DNA of 64,000 bases from Gaeumannomyces sp. JS-464 (GCA_002197995.1 NGZR01000002.1:9532914-9596913); one strand, 5' to 3'; shown: positions 46,795 through 58,866, counted from the first letter of the stretch. Translations and numbers: made by a program. Notes: generated by a model not told the origin, from the sequence alone.

Positions 46795-47901
46795 AGTGCC
46801 GAGGGTTTTCGAATGGGCGGAAAAAGGTGTTTGTTGTTGGGGCCAACACACCGAGCTGACCACGCATGCGTATTTTGATATGCCCACCTGGAGCATGTTG
46901 ACACCCTTGGGTATTGGCCCCATTCTGCCTGTATTTATCAGAGAACCATTCGTGCAAAATGTCGAGGGCCCTCTCCTCGTCCATGGTGACTCGTCTCGGC
47001 ATGAAGTGAGGAAGCGAAAATCTACAGGAGCGCGAAAATGCTGTTTGTTTCGTGCGGTCGCACAGAGCAGAGTAATTATATGATCCCAACGTGTCGAGTC
47101 CGGCTTCAGCTGGCAAGGTATCCAACGCCACGTTTCTGGCCCAGCTCATTCCCGTCGCTGCCGGGCAAGTCTCTCCGGAGGGTGGCCAGGCCATGAAATC
47201 ATCACAGTCGGCAGCCTTCCTCGAGCCCCGAGATTGGCTAGATGGCTGTCCACTGGCTGCCTTTTTGGGGTTAAGGCACCCAGCTCCTTGCTTTTCGCGG
47301 CGTGGGTTGTTGGTTCCTGGGTTCGATTGATGCAGCCCCCACGCGCACCCCTGCCCATATGCAACCGCTGTTGGCATCCAGGCTCCCAGGCACATCGGTT
47401 CTTCATTGGGAGGCATGCAGGCGGCCGGGGGAGATGCGGTGCATATGCGAGCAGATATTTCGTTTCCTGGTCACATCAGCTCTCCTTGGCAGGCCATGTA
47501 TTGGCCCTCCGCTCGGCGACGGCGTGGAAGCACACCACGGAGGCCCCGTCGATGGCAAGAGAGATGTTTGCTCAGCTCGTCGCAGACGTCACATCTGCTG
47601 CGGCTCGATGAACCCGGCCACCTGGCTGCGGGAACATCCCCGCATATGTCGAGCCAGGCCTTCGATATCGAGTTCTCCTCAATCCTTCCCACCACTCACC
47701 CACTGAGCCGGGACAGCATCTGGCCGACAGGCTTGCCAGTTAAAAGAGGAGGTAATCCCATGTCCTCCCGGTTACCTGCAACGCTGGCCGGTTCCCCATC
47801 TGTCCTCTCTTCCACTTGGCCCCGTTTTCGCCTGGCACGGGTACATATCCCGGCACGAACCAGGAAGAGCGAGAGTTGGATCCCATCACACCATCACAGC
47901 A
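46795..47901. other. Divergent promoter region, rhodopsin-like gene and P450
   Basis: About 1.1 kb between divergent genes. Open frames on both strands (one at 46328-47416 minus) overlap the rhodopsin gene out of frame and look spurious. The stretch before 47902 has C/A-rich leader sequence (catcacaccatcacagcaATGG). Confidence 0.4.
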
Positions 47902-49743
47902 ATGGCTGCCCACGCGTTTCCCGTCATCACGCCCAACATGCTACCCACACGCGCCGCTCTTGCCCTTGGTGTGGCATGCCTGGCTGTACTTGTGCTGGGA
48001 GTGAAGATCCTCAGCTCCTACTTGAGATCCTCCCTTCGGGCCATCCCGGGACCGTTCCTCGCTGGGTTTACCGATGTATGGAGGATGCTGGACTACTGGA
48101 AGCACTCGCAGATCCGCAGCCAGCAGGAGCTTCATGGGAAATACGGCGTTGCCGTCCGCCTCGGCCCTAACATGGTCAGCTTGTCGGACCCGGCGCTGCT
48201 GAAGACAGTCTACTCGACGCGGGGAGACTTTGTCAAGGTGAGCTGGCTACCTGTCCTTCCCCGGCGTGCATTGAAAGGTCCTGACACAGAGAGTAGAGCG
48301 AGTTCTATTCCATCGGCGACGCCATCCACAATGGAGTCCGAATCACAAACCCCTTCAGCACTCGCAGCAACAGCTTCAACCGCACGTACATGCGCCCGTA
48401 CCAAAAGGGTTTCACCTCGAGCGCCACGTCCCAGAAGGAGCACCTTGTCAACAACATGGCCGTCGCACTCTGCGGCGAGCTTGAGGCACGCTTTGTCGAC
48501 TGTTTAGACGACAGCAAGCCGGCGGATCTTGCCGACTGGATCGAGTACGGTATGCGGAAGCCATGTCGACGAGCTGTCCCATTGCCGAGAACCACCTGCT
48601 GACGTGTCAACTCTGCGACATGGGCAACAGCGGCCTGGGACCTGGCCTGGAACTTGACATTCAGCGAGGACCTGGGCTTCCTCAAGGCTGGCGCCGACGT
48701 CGACGGCATGATAAACACGGGCGAGATGACTATGCGCTACCTCGGCATTGTGGGACAGATGCCGTGGCTGGATATGTGGCTGGGCAAGAACCCCGATGCC
48801 CCGTCAAGTTCGCCACCTTCAGCAACACCCTCATGTACTGCGTCCGCCGCACCGCCGAGAGGGCCGCCGAGCGGGCGAGGAAGGGCGTGGCCCGCGGCAC
48901 GGACCGAAGCGACTTCCTTAACAACTTCCTCGAGGCCAAGGAGCTCTTCCCGGACACGATTGGCGACAACGAGGTCGTGTCGTATCTGATGATGAACATC
49001 CTCGCTGGCGCCGACACCACGTCTCTTGTGCAAAAGGCCATCACGTACCACGTCCTCAAAAGCCCAGCAGTCAAGGCACGGCTGGTGGCCGAACTGGATG
49101 GCGCCAGCTTCGCTTCGTCACCGCCGCCCTACGCCGAGACCAAGGACCTCCCCTGCCTCGACGCGGTAATTCGCGAGGGCATGCGCATGCACCCGGTACT
49201 CGGCGGAGTGCTGGAGAGGTCGTGCCGGCAGAGAGGCTGACGCTCCCGACGGGCGGTTCCTTCCGGCCGGGACCCAGGTCGGCATGAACCCGTGGGTGAC
49301 GTCGCGCGACAAGCAGACCTTTGGCAACGATGCTGATGTTTTCCGGCCCGAGAGGTGGCTGCGGGGCCGGGAGGAGTCGGAAGTGCAGTACCAGGCTCGG
49401 CTGGGACGCATGCGCGATGCCGACTTCACCTTCGGAGGGGGCAGCCGGATCTGCGTCAGCAGGCATTTGGCCGTAATGGAGATCCACAAGCTGACCTCGA
49501 CCCTGTTTACGCGATACGACGTATATTTTCTGGCCGTTTTGCTTGGCGCAAGGCCGCTTTGCCTGGGGAGAATGCGTTGTCAATGCTAACAGCTGCCAAT
49601 AATTACCACAGATCTCCCTGGTTCCTGGCTGCGGCGACTGGACGGTTCGCCATTGGTGGTTCACCTTCATCAACGACATCCATGTTAGAATCCAGCGACG
49701 ATCAGGGGTTGAACCCATCCGGCCTGTGGATAAGGCCTACTGA
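47902..49743 (+). CDS. Cytochrome P450 monooxygenase, pisatin-demethylase-like, four exons, three one-base losses
   Basis: ATG 47902; the N-terminal anchor helix is RAALALGVACLAVLVLGVKI. Then RAIPGPFLAGFTD (Pro hinge), LGPNMVSLSDPALLKTVYST, introns 48238-48296, 48550-48630 and 49521-49611 (GTGAGC/TAG, GTATGC/CAG, GTATAT/CAG, with CTGAC and CTAAC branch sites), NLTFSEDLGFL, the I-helix MMNILAGADTTSLVQKA (AGxDTT), the K-helix IREGMR (ExxR), NPWVTSRDKQTFG, FRPERWL, and the heme loop FTFGGGSRICVSRHLAV with Cys ligand. Terminal exon ends DKAY at 49743. About 500 residues. Shifts by one missing base occur at C4 48799-48802, GG near 49218 and CCC near 49243. The Gly usually two residues after the heme Cys is Ser. 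The closest families (CYP57-like) demethylate or hydroxylate plant phenolics or take part in secondary metabolism. Confidence 0.85.
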
Positions 49744-50755
49744 GGACAGGCTTTGCCCCTGGCGCCCTTATTTGTGGTCACCGCCCTCGAGTCACACGTC
49801 GCGTCGGACTGCAAGCTGAGATAGGCCTGCCTGCGTGCTGGCCATACCGGGAGCGAAGTGGAGGAGGGATGCAATATGAAGGGATGCCGCAGCGGCCGAC
49901 CGAGCCATTTCCCTCCCATCCCCTGCGGCTGGGCCTCCAACGCTTCCAGCCCCTGCAAAGGTGTCATCGGGTGTTTGGATGAATGGAGCAACGTTGTCTG
50001 CCTGTCAAGTGCCAATCTCACGACGACGAAACAAGTAGAAGAGGACAGGGGAGCGTCTGGTCGCAGATGAGACTGCCTCCTTCATTCCCCATCTCGAGGC
50101 ACCAAAAAGGGGCCACGTCAGGGCTCCCAAACTCGGCCAAACCTATGGTTGTATGTAGACGCAGGGTGTGTTTTGGAGGCGATTAATTTTAGCTTTAGGT
50201 TGTTTCTGCTTGGCCCCATGATGCCATCACAGCGAACATGATCCCTGCGAGGATCCATAATCGATGTTCCATAATTGCCGTTTAAGCTCCGTGACGGCGA
50301 CGTGCATTGAAAATCAGGACCGGGGCCGGCTTTTGCCTCCCAGGTTCGCCTTCCAATTAGGGACGCTTCCATCTTTGGGCCCTGCTCATCCACCGCGAAT
50401 GCCAACAAGCTTTACTGTCAAAGTCAATGTCGAGGAAACTTGTCTCACGTCCAATCATGCAAAGCTATTTGAGGAATGATACCTGTGTTGGGATTCGGGG
50501 GGCCGGCGAGTGCGAGCGCGCACATCGAAGCGACAGGGGTAGAGAAAGTTACAAGGAGGCTCCTGGCGGCATGACGACGACGACGCGGATTCGAGTGTGT
50601 CAAGCTCGATCGGCGGAACCACACGACGCATCACTGGGAACATGGCACATCACAACTAACAGCAGGTACAGCTCGTTCAAGGGTATCACTGTTAATTAGC
50701 GAACAAACGGTAGCTAACTAATTACTTCGCTCTTCGGCGTGCCCAGCACGCTCTT
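49744..50755. other. Intergenic, convergent 3' ends
   Basis: About 1 kb between convergent genes. No recognisable gene, RNA or repeat. Short open frames match nothing known. Confidence 0.45.
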
Positions 50756-51362
50756 TTACTTGCACTGCGCAAGAACAACCTGACCCGCCTTGGCAGCATC
50801 CGCCAGTGACTTGGTTGTTTTGGCGACATTCTCATCCGACCTAGAGAGGATGAACGAGTAACAGTTAGCAAGACAGCCGCGGGAGAAGAGGGAAGGATGG
50901 GAAAGGAGGGCTACTGACTGGCTGCCACCCTGGACAGCCGCGGCGGCTGCCGTAATGCCGGCCTCGACCTTCTCACGCTCCGCGGCGGGAGGCGCCGTCC
51001 CGGCAACGATGGCCTTGCCAATGTTGGAAATGCCGCCGTTGGCTTGGTTGATGCCATCGAGCGTGGCCTGCTTGACGGTGGCGTCGGCGATATTGTTGGC
51101 CGCCGACTTGGACGCCGACATGGCCGCGACGATCTTGGCGCGTGCCAGGTTGCACGAGATGCTGCCCAGGCTGCCGAGCTTGATGTCGCCCAGCCCACGG
51201 GGCTCGATGGGGCCTTGGAAGAAGGCGAGGCCGGTTAGTTCAATGTCCGGCTTGGTGCTTGCCATGCGAAAAAGACGGGCGGTGCGCGGGAGACATACTG
51301 GCTTGGGTGAGGGTGGCGCCAAAAGCCACGAGGGCGGCGACAAAGATCTGCTGGGCGTGCAT
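50756..51362 (-). CDS. Small secreted protein of the HsbA (hydrophobic surface-binding) family, intact
   Basis: Three exons from ATG 51362: 51299-51362, 50919-51213 and 50756-50840. Introns GTATGT...CTAAC...CCAAG (85 bp) and GTCAGT...GCTAAC...TCTAG (78 bp) keep phase and give 147 residues. The signal peptide is MHAQQIFVAALVAFGATLTQA. The mature part is Ala-rich and helical: SPIEPRGLGDIKLGS, ARAKIVAAMSASKSAANNIA, AIVAGTAPPAAEREKVEAGI, and C-terminal KSLADAAKAGQVVLAQCK. There are two cysteines, one near the N-terminus (ISCNLA) and one at the C-terminus. HsbA-type proteins and related cell-wall galactomannoproteins bind hydrophobic surfaces and can recruit hydrolases such as cutinases. This is the one multi-exon gene in the block with no frame error. 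Confidence 0.82.
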
Positions 51363-52060
51363 CGTGGAGTTTGGTGGGGAATTGCTGGATTAAGACGCCG
51401 GGTCCAAGGATGTTTAAAGCTGGCAGCTGAGAGAAGATGAGACCAACCGGGGCCGAAGAATTGAGATGATCAAGATGAGCAAAGTGAAGAGGCAAATCAG
51501 GATGCCAGACGGGACGGAATGACTTTGTGTTGCGCTGGCAGGAGCCGTCTACTTATGTATTTCCGCGGGCGGGAGGCGAGCGCGCCCCTTTGAGAAGGGC
51601 AGTGGGCTTCGACGCCGGCTCCACGCGCAAGGGTCCGCTGGAGATCGAGAGACGTTTCAACCGTTATAAATGGAAGCAGGGGGTGATTGCTGCGCTGGGA
51701 TTTGAAAGTGGACAAGTGCCAGATTAAGAATTGAAGCCGAGCAGGACCTGGGGATCCCAGCTCGAGTGACTGTAGCAAAGGGGTTAGGTCAACTTGTGGA
51801 ATTAACGCGGCACGACCCTTTCCAAGGCTGGCCTATGCGGCCCCGGGAATGCAGTGCTGACTTCGTCCTCGAAATCGCACAGCTTACGCGCATCCTCCAA
51901 TGTCGTGCCCACAGCCATCATTTGCTCACGTATGCTTGCTCGGTGCTGCCGTGTTACGACCAGCATGCAGACCTTAGGACACAGGACCGGAGGGGCTCCA
52001 AGTGGCGTTTTTACCCCGCACCACCAGAAAACACGGAAGCACGTAACAAGCTTACTTAAG
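51363..52060. other. Promoter region of HsbA gene and border of the subtelomeric RIPed zone
   Basis: GC-normal up to about 52050, then composition drops abruptly. No gene was recognised. A CT/GA-rich stretch precedes the HsbA ATG. Confidence 0.4.
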
Positions 52061-52062
52061 CC

Positions 52063-52137
52063 GGATCTTTGGATCTTTAAACAAAGCCACAAATCCAAAA
52101 GGATCTTTGGATTTCTAAACAAGGCCACAAATTTAAA
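52063..52137. repeat. Direct repeat at the border of the RIPed zone
   Basis: Two imperfect copies of a unit near 40 bp, core GGATCTTTGGATTT..TAAACAARGCCACAAAT. They stand exactly where normal composition turns into AT-rich DNA. Confidence 0.6.
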
Positions 52138-53980
52138 GGGATTTTTTTTTTTCATTCATTTTTCTCGGTTTAAAGTTAGGTTTCCAAGCCCAAGGCGTTC
52201 TTATTACGGAAATGGCGTTAAACTAAATTTGGGTTTTTGTCGCCTTTTCTTTTCCTTTTTTAAGTGCAGCGTTTTACTGTTTTAAGGTTTTTATCGCCTT
52301 TCGATTTCCTAATAAAAGCAGCCGCCTTTCCGTATTTGGGTTTTTATTACCTTCCACCTTACGAAATCCGATTGCAGCTAACAATTAATGCAGTTTAATT
52401 AAATTAATTTTAAATTTAATTTTAAAAACGGGAATTAATTAATTATAATTTACTTTTTATTTTTATCCTAATGCATTAATTATTTAACGGTAAAATAAAT
52501 TATTTGTTGTTATTTTATAGTAAAATTAATTGCTTTTGTGTTTTGTTTTTTGCGTTGCAACGCTTTTCCTTTTTAAGTTTTTATCGCTTACCGCTTTTTT
52601 TTTTAGGATTATTATCGCCATTTAACTGCCTTTTTTTTTATCGCCTACCGTTTTTCTTTTTTAGGTTTTTATCGCTTACCGTTTTTCCTTTTTAAAATTA
52701 TTATCGCTTACGTTTTTATTTAAAACCATTTCGCTTTTTTTTTCGCGGTAACAGCCATTTTAATAAGCAATGTTTTTTAAAAAACGCTTTATTAAAATAT
52801 TTAATAACGGTATGCAATCCTTTAGTAAATATAGTAAAGCGGAATAAAAAATTGGAGCTAAACATATTTAAAACGTATTTATAAAAAAAAGCGGCTTTGC
52901 ATTTAAACTAAAAAAGTATCGTACTTTCGGGCGTAATTTGGATATCCTTTTTATAGCGGCCCAGTTATCCGCCTATATAAATTTGCCCGTAAGCCTATTT
53001 CGACCGATAGCCCGGATAATTAAAGCTTGCCTATTTAAAACATACCTTTAAATACGATATTTCGAAATTGTTTCCTCGCATTTAAGCACGATATTTTACC
53101 CGTTATTTCCCAGCTTAAAGCGTTACAAATAACGGCGTGGAAAAACCCTACGTGCTAACGGGCGCCAGTATAAACGGCGCGGTAAAGCACGTGCGTTAAA
53201 GCTGTTTAAACTCGAATGTATAAGCGGGTTGGCAAAGCACGTGCGTTTACGCGGTACGATTTTACTTACACTATTAAGTTAAATATTAACGCAAACATTA
53301 ACAACTTTAAATTAACATTATTATAACGTAATCCGCTTTTTTGCGATATTATGCCCGCGGGCACGTTTGCTTAAAAGGTAAGCAATAATAAGCACTTTTA
53401 TAAGCCAATTAGGCAGTAGTAAAAAGCGCACGAACGATTTTTAAAAATATAAAAGAAAATCTTTTAGCCCGGCTTTCCTTTTTTAAAACCTAAACTTATA
53501 TTTATACTTTTTTAGGATAAACCTTTTGCAAATTCGTTTTCGCTTTTATGCTTTTTCTTTTAAATTTAATTTAGTCGCGCTCGCGGGCACGATATTTTAA
53601 TTCCCCGCTTTCAATTGTAATAACCAGCTTAACGCTTATAAACCGCAATTCGCACGCGTTTCGCCGTTTTAAATTATTATAACCGCGGTAATCCGCCGCT
53701 ATTAGTAAATGCTTTTTTATAACCTAAGCTTTTTAATTATACTTTTTCGGGATATCGCGCTCGCGGGAGTAAAAAAAATGAAAAATATTAAATATTATGC
53801 CCGCGGGCACGATTCCTTTTTTTTCTTTTTACGCTTGCGGGCACGATTCCTTTTTTTTCTTTTTACGCACGCGGGTACGATTTTTTAAAATATTATACCA
53901 ATTAATTTACTTTTAGTAAAAACGATAACGTTTAAAAAAAAAGCTGTTAAAACTCCGGCCGGAATTAAACGTTTTCGCCG
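52138..53980. other. RIPed AT-rich DNA without recognisable gene
   Basis: Very AT-rich, with T-runs and CpG-retaining islands such as GCCCGCGGGCACG. No protein motif was identified on either strand. It may be the 5' part of the helicase-like relic that follows. Confidence 0.5.
53803..53885. repeat. Tandem array with CGCGGGCACGATTCC units
   Basis: Three copies of a 31-34 bp unit: ACGCNNGCGGGCACGATTCC followed by TTTTTTTTCTTTTT. The related motif GCCCGCGGGC is scattered over 53.3-57.0 kb. Confidence 0.75.
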
Positions 53981-54785
53981 CTAAATTAAAGCCTTTTTTA
54001 AATCCGCTAGCAAAATGGTAAACTTTTTTTCGAAAGACGAAGGCTTTGCCCCGCTTTTCCTAACCGTTAAAAATGCCGTTAACAAGCCCGTTAATAAGCA
54101 AACGAACGACTTTTCCAGCGGTTTGTTTTCGGCGGACGAAAGCTTTGTCCCGCCTTTTTTAACTTTTAATACGAAAAGCTCGAAAGCCGCGAATTTAACG
54201 CGAAAAATAAAGCTTAAACTTCGGGTTAAAAATAAAAAAAAGTTTAAAAAGCTCGAAAATAACAAAACCGCTAAGCTTACGCATTTCGACAAGCTTATCG
54301 AGTTTAATAAGCCCGTTAAGCTTGTAAAAAGCGCGCAAGCAATTAAGCTTTTTTATTAGCCCGTTTATAAAAATGTTACCAAATTGCTTATGTTTAATAA
54401 GCCTAATTATAAAAACTTCCTACTGCCCGCCGTACCGACTAGCAAAGGCTATTTAAATAGCGCTTTTACTAAGGACGAGGTAATGCTTTATAACGGCTAT
54501 TGCAATTTAAACGACATTTTATTCGTTGGTCGAATGCTTTAATAAGCCGATAACGTTAAGCAAAGTATTTTTACTTTTATTAGCCGATAGCTTATTTCGA
54601 ACAACGCCGCTTGCTTTGCTACTAATACCGGCAAAGCCGTAAAAAAAACGCTATTAAAAGCTAAAACCTCGCATATAACCTAACGGTTAATTTGCATAAC
54701 GTTACTACTTTAACTGCCATTTTCGATTATAAATCGGAAACGCTTTTCGCGCAGTATTCCGATATTAAAAGTAAGTTTATTTTTT

Positions 54786-54850
54786 AATATCGTGCCCGCG
54801 GGCGCAATTTTTTTCCTTTTTTTTCTCCTTTTGCGCCCGCGGGCACGAAA
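54786..54850. repeat. Paired GCCCGCGGGC motifs around a pyrimidine tract
   Basis: Two copies of GCCCGCGGGC separated by a T/C-rich tract of about 30 bp. Same unit as at 53803-53885. Confidence 0.7.
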
Positions 54851-56206
54851 TTTTATCGACCGGCGTTAACTTTCCTTTTTGCAATTGTTAATTACTTTAG
54901 TTTTTTAACTTTTTAAAAATGCGGCAATCCGGTAAAAAGCGTTAAAGCGAATAACGATATTAACTAATATAACAAGCTGTTTTAAACCGTGTTTAACGTT
55001 TTCCGTAACCCGGCTTTTGCGGAAATCTTTTACGAGCTCGTATAAAGCACCGAGTTTAACTTTTTTATTAAAATTACCGCCGGCGACCTTACCGACTTTA
55101 AAACTACTATACCCGTTAAAAAGTTAAAGTTCGCAGTTATTAAAACTAATATTACGGGCATATTACACTATTTAAAATATTGTACTACCGGTAAGCCCAA
55201 AAAGCGTTATACTTAACACCCCGAAAGCACGCTTAATATTTATAATGGATTTTCCGCCGACGATTAGTTCCGCGTTTTCGCTTATTACATTTATTTCCGG
55301 AACCGTTGTAAAAAAAGGATTTAATTGGACGGTTATAACGGTTCGGGCAAAAAAAAGGGTAAATAAAAGTTGGATTTTGGCCCGTTCTTTTTTTTTTTAC
55401 CGAAAACGCCCGTTTGCTTAGCGATTTAAAACACGATTAGGTTGGCGAAAACGTCGTTTTTATAAATAACATAACGTTTGCTATTTAAACCAAACGATTT
55501 AAGCTTAAATTTATTTAAAAATTATTGCTGCAATTTAGCGCAAATGTTTTTAACCGCCGCGAATATAATCGCGTTTGTTTGTTAAACGCGTTTAATTAAT
55601 TTTAAAATTTTTAGCGCAATTCGGTTAGTAAATGTTAGCGCGCCGGCGGCGTAACGGCCGTTAAAAAAATCGCACCGTTCGATTTTTTTATATTAGCCGC
55701 TATATGTAAAAAAATGTATACGAACGGCCGTTTTAAAAAACCTAAAAAGCACCGTGTTTTTAACGATATTATCGAAAGCTTTTTTAAGCTTTTCGGTAAT
55801 AAAAAAATATTAACACTTTTATATCGACGTAAATGGCTTATATTAATATGCAGGTCGATTAGGCCGTTAAAGCCGGCAATTCGCCCGAAAAGGCCTAAAA
55901 CCGCATTATTTAATAAACTTGCAAAGCTTACGCTATATTAAGCATATTAAAAAAATCTTACCTTTTAAAGCAATTATTTAGCGATTTTTATTTTTTCAAA
56001 TCGTCGTTAAAAATTTTCGGTTGCTTAAATAAAAACTTCGATATAAGTAACGTCGAAAACGACATTTTAAATTATGCCGTTTTCGATTACGAAAAGTTTA
56101 AAGCCGTTTACTTTTAATGCAACTAGGATACCGGCGGCTTTAATAATAAGTTTTTCCTTTTTTACCAGTTTATTAGTAAGTTTACTAATTTTACCCTTTT
56201 TAAAAT

Positions 56207-56295
56207 ATCGTGCTCGCGGGCGCGAATTTTTTTTTACGCTTACAAGCACGATTTTTCCTTTTTTTTTCTCTTTTTTTACGCTCGCGGGTATGAAA
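56207..56295. repeat. Third array of CGCGGGCACGA-type units
   Basis: Three decayed copies (GCTCGCGGGCGCGA, GCTTACAAGCACGA, GCTCGCGGGTATGA) with T/C tracts between them. Confidence 0.65.
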
Positions 56296-58308
56296 TTTCG
56301 ATTATTGCCTTTTTTTTTGCTAATATAACTTTAATAAACGCATATATACTTTTAAACTTAAAACGTGGCTTTTTAAAGTTTTGGTTTTTAACGAATAAAG
56401 TTAATATCGGCAAAACCTTTATTTACTTTTTCGTGGTTTTTTTTAACGCTTTTAACCGCGAAAAGTCGGCCGCCGCCGGTAATAAAAAGGAATTTTTGCC
56501 GATTTTCCTTTTCGTGCTAGCTAACCTCCTTTTTTAAACCTTTGCGGAAGCTTATTAAAATTTCCTCGGTTTAAAATTGTATTGTTTTTACGGCACTAAG
56601 CAATTTTACGGTAAAAACAAAGCCCGGGCTTAAACCACATTATCGCTTTTAAAATAGGAATTTTTTAAGCCCGGTTAGCAAGCGAAACGAATAACTTTAA
56701 GTTTAAAAAAGTGGTTATTATTTCCACTTTTTATATTTTTATTAAGCGTTACGTAAAGCATATAACCGCGGAGCTCGATTGGGATAAATCGAAAAACTTA
56801 TCGCAATACGATTAACTTTCCGTCGATAAAAGCAAAAAGGCAGCTTTTGCTAATTAAAGCGATAAATTCGACGAGGAAAAAAAGGATTTTAAGCAAGATT
56901 TTAATAACGATAACGGCGTATATAACCCGTAAGTTTCGCTTAACGCACGCCCGCGGGCACGACTTTTCGATTTTCCTTAACTTTGCTAATTTTCTCCTTT
57001 TTAAACTGCGAAACCGTATAAACGAAAGCTTTAACCGCGGCGATAAAAGCAACGTTAAAAACGCTTTTAAAGTTAAAAAAATCACATACTTAATAGTTAA
57101 CTCGGGTAAATACAAAGTTAATTTCCGCCGCGTTATTATCGACGAATTGCAAAGCATTTGGAATTTTTATAGTATTAATTATCGCGTTATTCGTTAAATG
57201 CTAAACATAGCGCGTTTATTTAGCGCTTACATCGCTACGCTTATTATTAATCGCGTAACAAATATTATCGGCATTTTGTTTTTCGTTTAGCAAATGTTTC
57301 GGTTTGCCGAATACTTAACGCTTTCGAATATAATAAAACATACCAATATAACCGCGTTTAAATGGATTTACTAAAACGAAAGCGAGCAATTTTAATTTAG
57401 CAAACGGACTTTTTAAAATTTTAAAGTTTAATTACGCATTTAACAAGCTTGCGGATTTCGTTAATAGCTTTTGCATTTCGAAGCTTAACGTTTAATCGTT
57501 AACGCGAAATAGCTTATTAATATATCGCTATTTATATTTAAAGCTACGAATATGTACATTTGCCGGCGCGGTATAAATACCTTTGTTAAGCTGCTTAACG
57601 GCATTATTACATACTTTTGGGAAAAAATCCCCGTTTATACAATCCTATCGGAAAACTTCGCTTACCGTTTCCGTTTTTAAAAGGTTTTTAAAAACATTAA
57701 AGCCATTTTAAAAAACGTTTTATTTCCGTCCGCGCATAACGGCGATAAAAATTAAACCGTAAAGGTTTTTTACGGCGATATCGATACCGGCGGTAACTTT
57801 TTCGCAGCCGATATTAAAAAGGCGAATAAAGGTTTAAGCTTGTTTTTTATCCGCGCTTTTTGCTTTTTAAACATAAATTACAACTTTTACCGTATGCTTA
57901 TTTGCGATAATGCTACCACTTTTATAAACTTAAAGGATTTAAAAACCACGTTTATTAATAGCGGTATAAGCTTAAAGATTTTGCACGAAAACAGCCGCAT
58001 AAAGATAAAAACGCATTTAAACTTAATATAAAGTTAAATTGCCGCGTTAAATGCGAAAATAATCGATTAAATCATTGCGAACTTTAACGACGGCCCGTTG
58101 TTTTGGATTTTTTTAACGTTAATAAAAAACTTTTTTATTTTTTTTTCTAACCGTACGCGCGGATATAATGTACTATTTTTTATACAAGTCGCTTGTTTTT
58201 ACCCGCATTATTAAGCTTATGTTTTAAAACAAAAAGAAAAGCTACCGCATTTTAATAATAATTAATTCCTTATAAATATAACTGTAAATTCCCTTACTAG
58301 TATGCCAT

Positions 58309-58331
58309 AACCGGTTCGAGTCGAACCGGTT
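58309..58331. repeat. 23-bp perfect palindrome AACCGGTTCGA-G-TCGAACCGGTT
   Basis: Eleven-base arms around one central G. A third half-site AACCGGTTCGA lies at 58413-58423. It sits between the helicase-like relic and the OrsD-like gene, about 0.5 kb upstream of the latter. Confidence 0.9.
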
Positions 58332-58866
58332 AAAGCGGCCAATTAAAAGCGCCCGGTAAAGTCGGGTACACGGACGAAACAAAGGTTAAACCCGGATAAC
58401 GGCGAATTGGGCAACCGGTTCGACATAAAACAGCGAATAAAAAGCAAAAAAAAAATTGGAATAAATGCAAAAAAGCTCGGCGATTATAAGCATATAGTTT
58501 TTATAATAAACGGGGCTCGTAAGTGGAATTGCATCGAGATTTGGGGTTAAATAAGGTTAAAAAAAGCAGGAGTTATAAGCAAAAAGTGTAGGTTTCGCTG
58601 CCCGGGAGGGACCCCGTTGCTTGTTAAAAGTCCGAAGTGTTATTCGTAAGCGTTCGTTCCGGGGCCGCCAATGCACGTAAAAGCTAAACCGAAAAGGGCG
58701 AACGCTAATAAAACGAGGCAAAAAAAGCGTATTTTTAAAGTTACCGCTTAAAAAGCGAAAAAAAAGGCGAACCCCCCGAAATCGAGCAGGAAATCGCCAC
58801 GAAATAATACGACGGAAAAAAACGATAACGTCGTTTAACGAAACGTTTATTTATTTTCCCTAATAC

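Larger units (their letters stand above)
53981..58230 (+). pseudogene. SNF2-like helicase relic (subtelomeric), RIPed
   Basis: Plus-strand fragments look like a decayed large protein. At 57100-57180 VNFRRVIIDELQSIWNFYS resembles the SNF2 Walker-B motif (W.RVI.DEaq.i). About 60 bp on, SAYIATLIINRVTNIIGIL resembles motif III (S.TPI.N...D..gil). Near 58030-58110 NAKIID-IIANFND resembles the start of the helicase C region. A Lys-rich frame at 54015-54359 and TSKGYLNSAFTKDEVMLYNG near 54430 precede it. Stops and frame changes are dense. The assignment rests on short motifs in degraded sequence, so it is tentative; the strand and general helicase nature are more secure than the subfamily. Confidence 0.45.

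Noticed and set aside
46328..47416. 362-residue minus-strand open frame
   Set aside because: Overlaps the rhodopsin-like gene in the wrong frame, has Pro/His/Arg-rich composition and no domain.
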